From: a virus
DNA length: 20,024 bases
Virus record (IMG/VR): IMGVR_UViG_3300046714_000159
Coordinates: 1-20,024 of that record
Strand: one strand, 5' to 3'
The translations under genes and the position numbers were made by a program. This document shows, piece after piece, positions 8,136-14,525 of the stretch (position 1 is its first letter; each line of letters starts with the position of its first letter). The notes under the pieces are model-generated. The model ran no database searches and was not told where the DNA came from. It worked only from the letters and a program-made list of their open reading frames with translations.

Positions 8136-8768
8136 ATGGGATTGCTTGATTCGTACCGACCATACACAGAGAACCTTGACCCGGCCGGCGGGAGTGGTCC
8201 GGGTGGGAACGACGGTGGATACAACCCTCCTCCTCCGCCGACTCCTCCTCCTCCGCAGCTCACCGGCGGCATCTCGCCCTTCGGCGCTCCGGCTACCGGC
8301 GGTGGTGGTGGCGGTGGGGGTGGGACCAACAACGACTTCGGGGACTTCGGATTCGGTCCTGTTCCTGGCTTCAATGGGCCGGAGTTCACGCCTCCGAGCG
8401 CCGACGACCTGAACACGCCCGGTTATCAGGCTCGGCTCTCGGCTGGTGAACAGGCTTTGCAGCGCAGCGCTGCATCAAAGGGCCTCGTTCGTTCGGGTGG
8501 AACGCTAAAGGATCTGATCGAGTACGGTCAGAACTTCGCGTCCAACGAGTATAACAACTCGTTCAATCAAGCCCTCCAGGCGTACGGAACGCGCTATCAG
8601 CTTGCCAAGGACAAGTACGCGCCTCTCCTGGCGCAGTGGGATCTTCTCTCGAAGGCTCAAATCCAGAAGATGCTCGCGCAGTACAACCGCGGCACGGTCT
8701 GGAATGCTCCACACGGTGGGGGCGGTGGGGGAGAGCCTTACCCCGATCCTAACCTCTTCGGTCTCTAA
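8136..8768 (+). CDS. DNA ejection/transfer-type virion protein
   Basis: After a short N-terminus, the 210-residue product has a Pro run (PPPPPTPPPP) and a run of nine Gly, both flexible linkers. Residues from about 92 read TPGYQARLSAGEQALQRSA and then SKGLVRSGGTLKDLIEYGQ and NEYNNSFNQALQAYGTRYQ. This is a recognisable phage motif (SPGYQF-x-EG-x-AL-x-RSAAA-x-G-x-LSGGTLK-x-L-x-RYGQ) found in podovirus DNA-transfer and internal proteins of the P22 gp7 type. The C-terminus is Gly/Pro-rich. AGGAGA lies just before the ATG. It ends in a TAATG junction with the next gene. In P22, such proteins leave the virion first and help form a conduit across the envelope. That role here is inferred from the family motif. 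Confidence 0.72.
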   Translation: MGLLDSYRPYTENLDPAGGSGPGGNDGGYNPPPPPTPPPPQLTGGISPFGAPATGGGGGGGGGTNNDFGDFGFGPVPGFNGPEFTPPSADDLNTPGYQARLSAGEQALQRSAASKGLVRSGGTLKDLIEYGQNFASNEYNNSFNQALQAYGTRYQLAKDKYAPLLAQWDLLSKAQIQKMLAQYNRGTVWNAPHGGGGGGEPYPDPNLFGL

Positions 8769-10357
8769 TGGCTGAGCGCTATCCGTACCCCGGATCGTTC
8801 CTTGGGAATGGGGGCGGGGGTTCGTCCGTCGCGGATCTCATCATGCGCAGCGGAGCGGCGAGGGCCGATGCCGAACTCCGCGGGGCGTCAGGGTGGGGAG
8901 ACGCTATCGGAGGTATCACCCAAGCTCTCTCGGGAGGGCTTCAGCAGTACCAACAGCAGAAGGATCAAACGAAGGTCCAGTCCGCTATCCGTGCGGCCGT
9001 CAGCGGTCAACGTCAGACGCCCGGCATGGACGCGAACGGGAACCCGACGCCGGAAACAACTCCCGGCGGGGACATCAATGCGATTCTCGGCCAGCTAGAT
9101 CCTAGACTTCATGGTCAGTTCATGAAGGGCGTTTCCGACTGGAACGACATGATCGGGAAGCGGCAGGAGCGCGACCTTCAGATTCAGAAGCTCCAGAGCG
9201 AGATCAAGGACCACCAGGAAAAGAAGCAGCAGGACGATCTCAACGCCCTAGCCGTGGGCGCCCATCACGTCTCACAACTGTTTGACACGGCCCAGCCCAA
9301 CGCCGCTCTCATCGGAGCCAACGGTCTATATGCTGCGGCCAAGGCGAACGGCCTCGCTGACGATTCCATGGACACGTTCATGTCCGGGGCTAATGACGCA
9401 TGGCAGGCCGCGAAGGGCGACCCGAAGCGCGAGGCGGCGTTTATGGACGCCTTCAAGCAACAGGCGGGGCCGATTCTTTCGGGTTTGATTCAGCGCGGCG
9501 ACGCGACGACGCAAGACAAACTCAAGCCAGAGAAGCCGGTCTCTCTGAGCGAGGGCGCGGTTCTCGTTGACCCGGTGACGGGTAAGAAGATCGCGGAGGG
9601 GGCGCCGAAGCCGGAGACGCGCTCGCCTGAGGTTCAGCGCGCGGAGGCCATCGCCCAAGGAAATGCTCCAAGAGCGGCGAGCCTACTGACACAGATCGGT
9701 CAGGATGCCGCGGCGAGACGGGATCCGAACGTTGCGGCGGCAAGGGCGGATGCGGCGGCGGCGCGCGAGACGGCCCGCAACGATACCCGCGCGGACAAGT
9801 CCTATCAATTCAACTCTGCCGAACTGGAGCGCACAGCGAAGCCCCTGACCGATCAGGCGGAGCGGTTCGGGCGTCTCGTCACGACGATCAACCAAAAGAC
9901 CCCGCAGGCGGATGCTCTGGTTGCGCCGGAGCTGCTGACTGTCATGGCTGGCGGTTCGGGATCTGGCTTGCGCATGAACGAGGCCGAGATTTCGCGCGTG
10001 CTCGGCGGGCGGACGAACCTTGAAGGCGTCAAGGCGGCGCTCAACAAGTGGCAGTTGGACCCCTCGAAGGGCCTGAGTATTACGGACGCGCAGCGGAGTC
10101 AGATTCAAGCCCTCATCGGGGACATGCACGACCGGATCAGTAAGAAGGCTGCGGCATTGGACGAGGCGAGAACGGCGCTTTACAACACGGACGATCCGAC
10201 GAAGCACCGCGAGATCATGGCGAACCTAAAGCGGACCCTTGCGGATCCCGGAGAGACCGGAGGGCCGAAGAAGGTCACGTCTAAGGCTGATTTCGACGCG
10301 CTGCCATCGGGAACGGAGTTCATCGATCCGACTGGACAGAAGAGGCGCAAGCCCTAA
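8768..10357 (+). CDS. Large ejection-type internal virion protein
   Basis: The 529-residue product is predominantly helical and rich in Ala, Gln, Asp and Lys. Near the N-terminus is a Gly run followed by a long helix (LQQYQQQKDQTKVQSAIRA). Residues about 125-155 are a strong coiled-coil candidate (KRQERDLQIQKLQSEIKD). A second long charged helix covers about residues 310-360. The end, VTSKADFDALPSGTEFIDPT, closely resembles the terminal motif of many podovirus internal virion proteins (VTS-x-x-DFDALPSG-x-x-FIDP-G-x-x-R-KP). Together with the surrounding genes it should correspond functionally to P22 gp16/gp20-class proteins, although sequence-level equivalence cannot be shown here. Start and stop are TAATG junctions. 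Confidence 0.7.
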   Translation: MAERYPYPGSFLGNGGGGSSVADLIMRSGAARADAELRGASGWGDAIGGITQALSGGLQQYQQQKDQTKVQSAIRAAVSGQRQTPGMDANGNPTPETTPGGDINAILGQLDPRLHGQFMKGVSDWNDMIGKRQERDLQIQKLQSEIKDHQEKKQQDDLNALAVGAHHVSQLFDTAQPNAALIGANGLYAAAKANGLADDSMDTFMSGANDAWQAAKGDPKREAAFMDAFKQQAGPILSGLIQRGDATTQDKLKPEKPVSLSEGAVLVDPVTGKKIAEGAPKPETRSPEVQRAEAIAQGNAPRAASLLTQIGQDAAARRDPNVAAARADAAAARETARNDTRADKSYQFNSAELERTAKPLTDQAERFGRLVTTINQKTPQADALVAPELLTVMAGGSGSGLRMNEAEISRVLGGRTNLEGVKAALNKWQLDPSKGLSITDAQRSQIQALIGDMHDRISKKAAALDEARTALYNTDDPTKHREIMANLKRTLADPGETGGPKKVTSKADFDALPSGTEFIDPTGQKRRKP

Positions 10358-11826
10358 TGGCTGAGTGGTGGGAATCCGCTCCGCTCGTGGATGAGCCAAT
10401 GCGCCCGATGGTTGCGCATACGCCGACGTCCGCCGGTAACTGGTGGGAGTCTGCCCCCAAGGTGGAGGAGCCTGCCCCGCGCGAGGTAATGAACTATCGG
10501 GGCCTGCGCATCGCTCGGCAGGGGGACAAGGTTGAAGTTAACCCCACGGCCACGGATGAAGATAAGACCGAACTGCTAAGGCAGAGCGGCGAATACCTCC
10601 CGGCAATGGCTTCTCTTGTCGCACCCCACGCCGCCACTGGAACGGCAGCGCGGATCTTGGCGAGTCCCTACACCTGGGGGGCCGTCTCTGGCGGGCGCGA
10701 ACTACTCAAAACCGGCGACCCCATCCGGGCCGGAGTTGCGGCGGCAGAGGGCTACGGCGGGGCGAAGATCGCGGGGCCGGTCGTAGGCAAGGTGCTAGGC
10801 GCGCTCCGTGGCAGGGCGGGCCAAATGGCGGCCGAGGCAGTCCCGGCCATCGAGAAGGCTGTCGGGGAGGCGGCGCCGACCGCGGAGGCAGACATCCAGG
10901 CCCTCGTCCAGAAGATGCGGGATCCGAGCACGCCTCTAACGGGACGCCTCGCCGCGCGGAGAGCGCTCGATGCGGCCGGCTGGAAGATGGAGGCCACGGC
11001 GCCCGCTGCGGCGGAGGCCACGGCGGCGAGTGCGCCCGCTGCCGCTCCGGTTGAGCAGTACGTGGCGCCGCCCCCGCGACCCACGCCCCCGTTCGTAGAG
11101 GATGCCGCGCCCGTCGCTCGGAAGGCAGTCCCCATTCCCGCGAAAGGCAACGTCAAGCCCGCGACGGTCTACGCTCCGACTCCGGTCCAAGGACCGAAAC
11201 CTCTGACCGAGGCGCAGACTGTTCTACGAGGGAGGCAAGAGGAAGCGGCGAAGGCGGCGGGTGTGGACATCGGAGAGGCATTCGGGACCACCACGAACAC
11301 GCCGCCGAAATCAGGCCGACTGGCATTGGATACTGATGTGGTGACGGGCCGCAAAGAAGTGCCATTCAACAGCGTCCAAGGCCAGAAATACCATCTAGCG
11401 GACCTATTGGACGAACAAAAGAGCGTGCGTGGCTGGATCCAAATGCATGCGCGCGGCTATGCAAAAGAGGGAATGCCGGCGGTACAGGAACTCTATAAGA
11501 GGGATGACATTGTAACTGCGGAGATCAAGGCGACAGAGGAGCATATTGCAGCCCTCGGCGCGGGCATGAAAATCGCGGCAAGGGCTACGCCCGCGACCGA
11601 ACAGGCGTCCGAGGGCGCACTGATGACACGGCTCCGGGCCTCCGTGATGATGAAGAAAGACCCGATTGGATTGGTGAACGAGGTGTCCCAGAAGGCGGCG
11701 GAGCTTACTCAGAGTGGCCTTAGCCGGGAGAAGGTTGGCGCGGCGATCGAAGAACTGTACGGCCTGACTCCGGCGAAGATCAAACAGATGACCGACGCTG
11801 TGACTTTTGCTCAGGGGTTGAAATGA
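10357..11826 (+). CDS. Ejection-type virion protein with tandem WWESAP motif
   Basis: The 489-residue product begins with a duplicated motif: EWWESAPLVDEP at residue 3 and NWWESAPKVEEP at about residue 28. Similar WW-x-x-AP repeats occur at the N-termini of large podovirus internal proteins. Residues about 85-140 form Ala/Gly-rich hydrophobic helices (MASLVAPHAATGTAARILAS, IRAGVAAAEGYGGAKIAG) that could contact membrane. Residues 215-270 are a low-complexity Ala/Pro linker. The C-terminal 150 residues are helical and globular. It follows the previous ejection gene through a TAATG junction and is the last of the + strand late genes here. Its final 47 bases overlap tail-to-tail with the minus-strand membrane gene. 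No lytic transglycosylase motif is visible. Confidence 0.68.
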   Translation: MAEWWESAPLVDEPMRPMVAHTPTSAGNWWESAPKVEEPAPREVMNYRGLRIARQGDKVEVNPTATDEDKTELLRQSGEYLPAMASLVAPHAATGTAARILASPYTWGAVSGGRELLKTGDPIRAGVAAAEGYGGAKIAGPVVGKVLGALRGRAGQMAAEAVPAIEKAVGEAAPTAEADIQALVQKMRDPSTPLTGRLAARRALDAAGWKMEATAPAAAEATAASAPAAAPVEQYVAPPPRPTPPFVEDAAPVARKAVPIPAKGNVKPATVYAPTPVQGPKPLTEAQTVLRGRQEEAAKAAGVDIGEAFGTTTNTPPKSGRLALDTDVVTGRKEVPFNSVQGQKYHLADLLDEQKSVRGWIQMHARGYAKEGMPAVQELYKRDDIVTAEIKATEEHIAALGAGMKIAARATPATEQASEGALMTRLRASVMMKKDPIGLVNEVSQKAAELTQSGLSREKVGAAIEELYGLTPAKIKQMTDAVTFAQGLK

Positions 11827-12037
11827 ACTCATTGAGCAGAGTCCCACCGAACCCGACCGCAAAGACCAGAAACAGCAACGTCCGCCCTTGCGTGTACAGC
11901 GTGTCGAGCATGAACACCGCGATCAGGAACCCGAGACCGGGCACCCGTCGAAGGGCCATGTCCGCCCGCGTGAACCAGTCGAAGCGGGGAGGATTCATCT
12001 TGTCCATCGGCAGCACGTCTGCGGGTCGTTCTACCAT
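11780..12037 (-). CDS. Small two-helix membrane protein, holin candidate
   Basis: Read on the minus strand, the product is 85 residues with a soluble N-terminus, then two hydrophobic segments (GLGFLIAVFMLDTLY and TLLFLVFAVGFGGTLLNEF) and a charged tail (EQKSQRRSSV). Small size, two membrane helices and a basic C-terminus fit holins, but no family is recognised. The start is well supported: AAGGAG lies 7 bases before the ATG, embedded in the end of the upstream minus-strand gene. The competing + strand frame over the same DNA (11823-12215) is Arg/Thr/Ser-rich with no recognisable features. It is the mirror of these hydrophobic segments. The gene's end overlaps the last ejection gene by 47 bases. 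The minus orientation is unique in the window. Confidence 0.62.
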   Translation of the reverse strand: MVERPADVLPMDKMNPPRFDWFTRADMALRRVPGLGFLIAVFMLDTLYTQGRTLLFLVFAVGFGGTLLNEFISTPEQKSQRRSSV

Positions 12038-12040
12038 GAC

Positions 12041-12178
12041 TTACTCCTTCGTGTTGAACTGCTTCGGAAAGCACTTCATGAGAACCAAGACGCAACCGCC
12101 GAGAACGGCCCACGCCACCGCGACCTCTAACGACTCGAAGATGAGGACCGCGAGAACGGTGACGCCCAAGGCCAGCAT
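12041..12178 (-). CDS. Tiny membrane protein upstream of the holin candidate
   Basis: A 45-residue minus-strand frame starts with MLALGVTVLAVLIFESLEV and continues with AVAWAVLGGCVLVLMKCFP, two closely spaced hydrophobic stretches and a short basic tail. Its TAA is 3 bases before the ATG of the next minus-strand gene, and the Shine-Dalgarno of that gene (AAGGAG) lies inside its last codons, so the two form an operon. No Shine-Dalgarno precedes its own ATG. Instead a TACCTT box lies 7 bases before the ATG, with TAGTCA 17 bases further upstream. This would fit a leaderless transcript with a weak promoter. It could be a second holin component or antiholin, which is inference. Confidence 0.5.
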   Translation of the reverse strand: MLALGVTVLAVLIFESLEVAVAWAVLGGCVLVLMKCFPKQFNTKE

Positions 12179-12279
12179 GTCCGCGAAGGTAATCCGGGGC
12201 GTTTCGCTTGACTAGCGGAGAAAGGGCGAAAGCCTTGTTTCAGCCCGAGAAAGTGTCACAACCGGAAAGAGGGGGATTT
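12179..12279. promoter_or_regulatory. Divergent control region between membrane cassette and tail fibre
   Basis: These 101 bases separate the minus-strand cassette from the + strand fibre start. They contain TTGACT at 12208-12213, the bipartite repeat at 12231-12261 described separately, and a purine-rich Shine-Dalgarno AGAGGGGG at 12268-12275 placed 4 bases before GTG at 12280. The fibre frame remains open upstream to a TTG at 12208, but that start has no convincing ribosome site. No consensus -10 box is obvious for the fibre gene. Confidence 0.5.
12231..12261 (+). repeat. Bipartite element, copy 1 (AGCCTTGT-N11-AAAGTGTCACAA)
   Basis: AGCCTTGT at 12231-12238 and AAAGTGTCACAA at 12250-12261 are separated by 11 bases. 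The same two blocks with the same 11-base spacing recur at 14479-14509. Both copies lie in non-coding control regions, so a protein-binding site or phage promoter element is the likeliest reading. Confidence 0.6.
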
Positions 12280-13455
12280 GTGCGTAGTCTGAGCCGTTTT
12301 ACCGTCGTCTTCCTGATCGGCCTCCTAGCCTTCTCTCCGCTCCATGCGGCGACGGGGACCATTGCCCCCTTCCCCAAGCACGTCTTTCTGAACAACAGCG
12401 GGCTACCCTGTGTGGGCTGCAAGCTGTTCACGTACTCCGCCGGTACGACCACAAAGGTCAACAGCTACACCGAAGTCACGCTCAGTTCCGCGAATACGAA
12501 TCCGATCGTCTTGGATTCGGCGGGTAGAGCAACCATCTTCCTGACGCCCGGAATCTCGTATAAGTTTGTCCTGGCGCCTTCCACGGACACAGATCCTCCC
12601 ATTGCTGCAATCTGGACGGTTGATAACGTGGACGCGGTTCCTTCCAACGCAAGTAACGTGGATGTGCTCGCCGTTGCTGGAGAAGCGTTCTCGGCCGGAG
12701 ATGCTGTCTATGAGTCGGACGGTCAGGGATCCAGGACGGCCGGGAGTTGGTACAAGATGGACGCCGACTTCGCCTACGCCTCCACGGAGGCCCCGGTAAT
12801 CGGCATCGCTCTAACCGCGGCGGCTGGCATCTCCACGATTGCCACCGTTACCACATCCGGGCGCGTCGTGAATCAAAGCGGCTTGGCTCAGGGATCTATG
12901 TACTACGCTTCGGCCACGGCGGGAGCTTTGACGTCCACGGCACCCACGCTGGCCCGAGCCGTACTGTTCGCGGCTGGTTCCACGTCCGGCAACATCGCGC
13001 GAGACGGGTATCCCAAGTTCGCCTATCCTCCGGTGGGAGTCCCGACGTACGCGAGACAGACGGCTAACGTCACGAAGAACAATAGCACCGTGTTTGGTGA
13101 TCTCACGGGTCTGTCGTTCACGGTTGGAGCATCTCAGACGTGGGACTTCCGCTATACGCTGTTTTGCACGTCTGCTGCCGCTGCGGATATCAAGTTCACC
13201 CTGACAGGTCCGGCGGCACCCACGGCTATCCGGTACGGCCTTCTGGGAAGCGACGGTGGATCCTCGACGGCCTTTTCCACCGCGACAACCATGTCAACGC
13301 TCGGCACAGTGGAACAGACGTTGACTCTTGCGGGCACGCTGAGAAACGGCACGACGGCAGGAACCGTCCAGATTCAAATGGCGCAGAACATCGCGGACGT
13401 ATCCAACACGATTTGTAGCACCGACTCCGCCGTGATCGCTTGGCGCATCAACTAG
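12280..13455 (+). CDS. Tail fibre with N-terminal virion adaptor and Sec-type signal peptide
   Basis: Residues from about 24 (ATGTIAPFPKHVFLNNSG, then KLFTYSAGTTTKVNSYTEV and TNPIVLDSAGRATIFL) are the standard podovirus fibre adaptor domain that joins fibres to the tail hub. The middle (GIALTAAAGISTIATVTTSG and following) resembles small trimeric beta modules. The C-terminal part (VTKNNSTVFGDLTGLSFTVG, GTLRNGTTAGTVQIQMAQN) matches a beta-sandwich common at phage fibre tips, probably receptor-binding. Unusually, the adaptor is preceded by RSLSRFTVVFLIGLLAFSP-LHA, which reads as a Sec signal peptide with cleavage after residue 23. The adaptor has a CVGC pair where related fibres have a small residue pair, and two more Cys lie near the C-terminus. 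The GTG at 12280 (391 residues) is preferred for its AGAGGGGG site. The TTG at 12208 would give 415. Confidence 0.82.
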   Translation: MRSLSRFTVVFLIGLLAFSPLHAATGTIAPFPKHVFLNNSGLPCVGCKLFTYSAGTTTKVNSYTEVTLSSANTNPIVLDSAGRATIFLTPGISYKFVLAPSTDTDPPIAAIWTVDNVDAVPSNASNVDVLAVAGEAFSAGDAVYESDGQGSRTAGSWYKMDADFAYASTEAPVIGIALTAAAGISTIATVTTSGRVVNQSGLAQGSMYYASATAGALTSTAPTLARAVLFAAGSTSGNIARDGYPKFAYPPVGVPTYARQTANVTKNNSTVFGDLTGLSFTVGASQTWDFRYTLFCTSAAAADIKFTLTGPAAPTAIRYGLLGSDGGSSTAFSTATTMSTLGTVEQTLTLAGTLRNGTTAGTVQIQMAQNIADVSNTICSTDSAVIAWRIN

Positions 13456-13457
13456 GC

Positions 13458-13483
13458 TTGACAGCCCGGCTTAGAATCGCTCC
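13458..13483 (+). promoter_or_regulatory. Candidate leaderless promoter of the esterase gene
   Basis: TAGAAT at 13472-13477 is a good -10 box, and exactly 6 bases separate it from GTG at 13484, so transcription would begin at or next to the start codon. No Shine-Dalgarno precedes the GTG. TTGACA at 13458-13463 is only 8 bases from the -10, too close for a normal sigma-70 pair. It lies in a 15-base block (CTTGACAGCCCGGCT) that recurs with one mismatch at the XRE gene promoter. Confidence 0.45.
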
Positions 13484-14350
13484 GTGGAAACTGACCGCCG
13501 CTCGTTCGTCGCATCGTTGCTGGCCTCGCCGCTTCTGACGCTCCGTCCTCCGGTGATGGGTGTTAGACCGAGCCAGCCCAAGTTCTCCCGGACTCAATGG
13601 GGTACGGATCCCCAACAGGTCGTAGACCACTACGCGGCCACGGGAACATCCAAGGGGCATCTCGTCCTCGTTCATGGCGGGGGGTGGACCACAGGGACCA
13701 CCCAACACGGCATCATCCCGTTCTATGCTCCTCTAGCTCAGTCTGCCGGATTCGACGTGACCTCGGTCGGGTATCGCCTCGCCGGTCCCTATGTGGATTG
13801 GCACGTTCAAGTCCAAGACATCCTCGCGGGGATCGCCTACGTCAGGACGAGCCTCGGAGTGAGCGGACCTCTACTCATGATGGGGGAGAGCGCTGGGGGG
13901 CACCTAGCGGCCATGGTGGCTCTAGGTGGGGCTTGTATCGTCCCCGTCGCAGGATTGATCTCCCTGTACGGAGTCCTTGACCTACAGGCGATCGACGCGG
14001 ACTGTCCTGCCCATACATGGTCAACGGACGAAAACGCGATGCTAGCCCTTCGCTACTGTCTCGGGGGCTATCTCCCGTGGGAGGACTGGTACGTGTCGGC
14101 TTACGCTTCTCCCGTCTACCTCGCTCAGGTCACGACGGCGGAAGTCCCGAGAGTCCTCCTCGTCCATTCCACGGACGACCCCCTCATCGGAGCGGAGCAG
14201 TCGAGACGGTTGCAGAGGGTGTTAGCCGGCCGACCGGGGGTTAGCGTGAGTCTTCTGGAGCTGCCTTGGTCCGACCATGGGGGGGTGAAGTTCCAAGCCC
14301 CTCCCGTGTCCAACCTCGTCATGTCCTTCCTCGCGGCGGCCGTTCTATAG
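13484..14350 (+). CDS. Alpha/beta-hydrolase esterase with Tat-like N-terminus
   Basis: The 288-residue product has the hallmarks of HSL/BD-FAE-type carboxylesterases. The oxyanion motif HGGGW is at 64-68, the nucleophile elbow GESAGG at 134-139 (Ser136), a candidate acid in HSTDDPLIG at Asp232, and the catalytic His265 in SDHGG. The order and spacing fit the family, so it is probably an active hydrolase of ester bonds such as acetyl groups. It starts METDRRSFVASLLASPLL, in which DRRSFVA resembles the twin-arginine export motif, though the hydrophobic stretch is short and no clear cleavage site follows. It lies 28 bases after the tail fibre. It may act on host surface polysaccharide, either as a virion enzyme or as an exported conversion factor. 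That role is inference, while the hydrolase fold is well supported. Confidence 0.85.
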   Translation: METDRRSFVASLLASPLLTLRPPVMGVRPSQPKFSRTQWGTDPQQVVDHYAATGTSKGHLVLVHGGGWTTGTTQHGIIPFYAPLAQSAGFDVTSVGYRLAGPYVDWHVQVQDILAGIAYVRTSLGVSGPLLMMGESAGGHLAAMVALGGACIVPVAGLISLYGVLDLQAIDADCPAHTWSTDENAMLALRYCLGGYLPWEDWYVSAYASPVYLAQVTTAEVPRVLLVHSTDDPLIGAEQSRRLQRVLAGRPGVSVSLLELPWSDHGGVKFQAPPVSNLVMSFLAAAVL

Positions 14351-14369
14351 GCGGGGAAGTGACGGCCGG

Positions 14370-14392
14370 TGCGGCATTTCACAAAGGCCGCA
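14370..14392 (+). terminator. Weak terminator-like hairpin after the esterase gene
   Basis: TGCGGC (14370-14375) and GCCGCA (14387-14392) form a 6-bp stem with an 11-base loop, 20 bases past the esterase stop codon. The position suits termination of the late transcript. No T-run follows (the next bases are ACCCAAGG), so intrinsic termination would be weak at best. Confidence 0.25.
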
Positions 14393-14446
14393 ACCCAAGG
14401 AAGCGTACTCCACCGCTATTGGGCCAGGACGCCGGCCGCCACGAGT

Positions 14447-14469
14447 AACTATCGCAAAAGTGGATAGTT
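14447..14469. repeat. Inverted repeat, operator candidate
   Basis: AACTATC and GATAGTT are perfect 7-base complements separated by 9 bases. The two-fold symmetric site lies in the intergenic region upstream of the XRE regulator gene, where an operator would be expected. Which protein binds it is unknown. Confidence 0.45.
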
Positions 14470-14478
14470 CACGGCGCG

Positions 14479-14509
14479 AGCCTTGTCACGGCCTTTCAAA
14501 GTGTCACAA
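14479..14509 (+). repeat. Bipartite element, copy 2 (AGCCTTGT-N11-AAAGTGTCACAA)
   Basis: AGCCTTGT at 14479-14486 and AAAGTGTCACAA at 14498-14509 repeat the element at 12231-12261 with identical 11-base spacing but a different spacer sequence. This copy also forms an imperfect hairpin: GCCTTGT/ACAAGGC plus CAC/GTG with a 2-base bulge. Conservation of the two blocks and not the spacer points to protein recognition. Confidence 0.6.
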
Positions 14510-14515
14510 GGCCGG

Positions 14516-14525
14516 TGGCTAGCCA
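14516..14525. repeat. Palindrome TGGCTAGCCA, operator candidate
   Basis: This is a perfect 10-base palindrome. Nine of its bases (TGGCTAGCC) recur at 14688-14696, between the -35 and -10 boxes of the promoter for the XRE-type regulator. That arrangement is typical of a repressor binding its own promoter. Confidence 0.45.

Noticed and set aside
8136-8340. Gly/Pro repeats as a collagen-like fibre
   Set aside because: There is no Gly-X-Y periodicity, only homopolymer runs. The remaining sequence matches an ejection-type motif.
11823-12215. + strand 130-codon frame following the last ejection gene in an ATGA overlap
   Set aside because: Despite the tidy junction, it is Arg/Thr/Ser-rich and without motifs. 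The minus strand of the same DNA has two membrane proteins and a well-placed AAGGAG. Homologue searches could overturn this.
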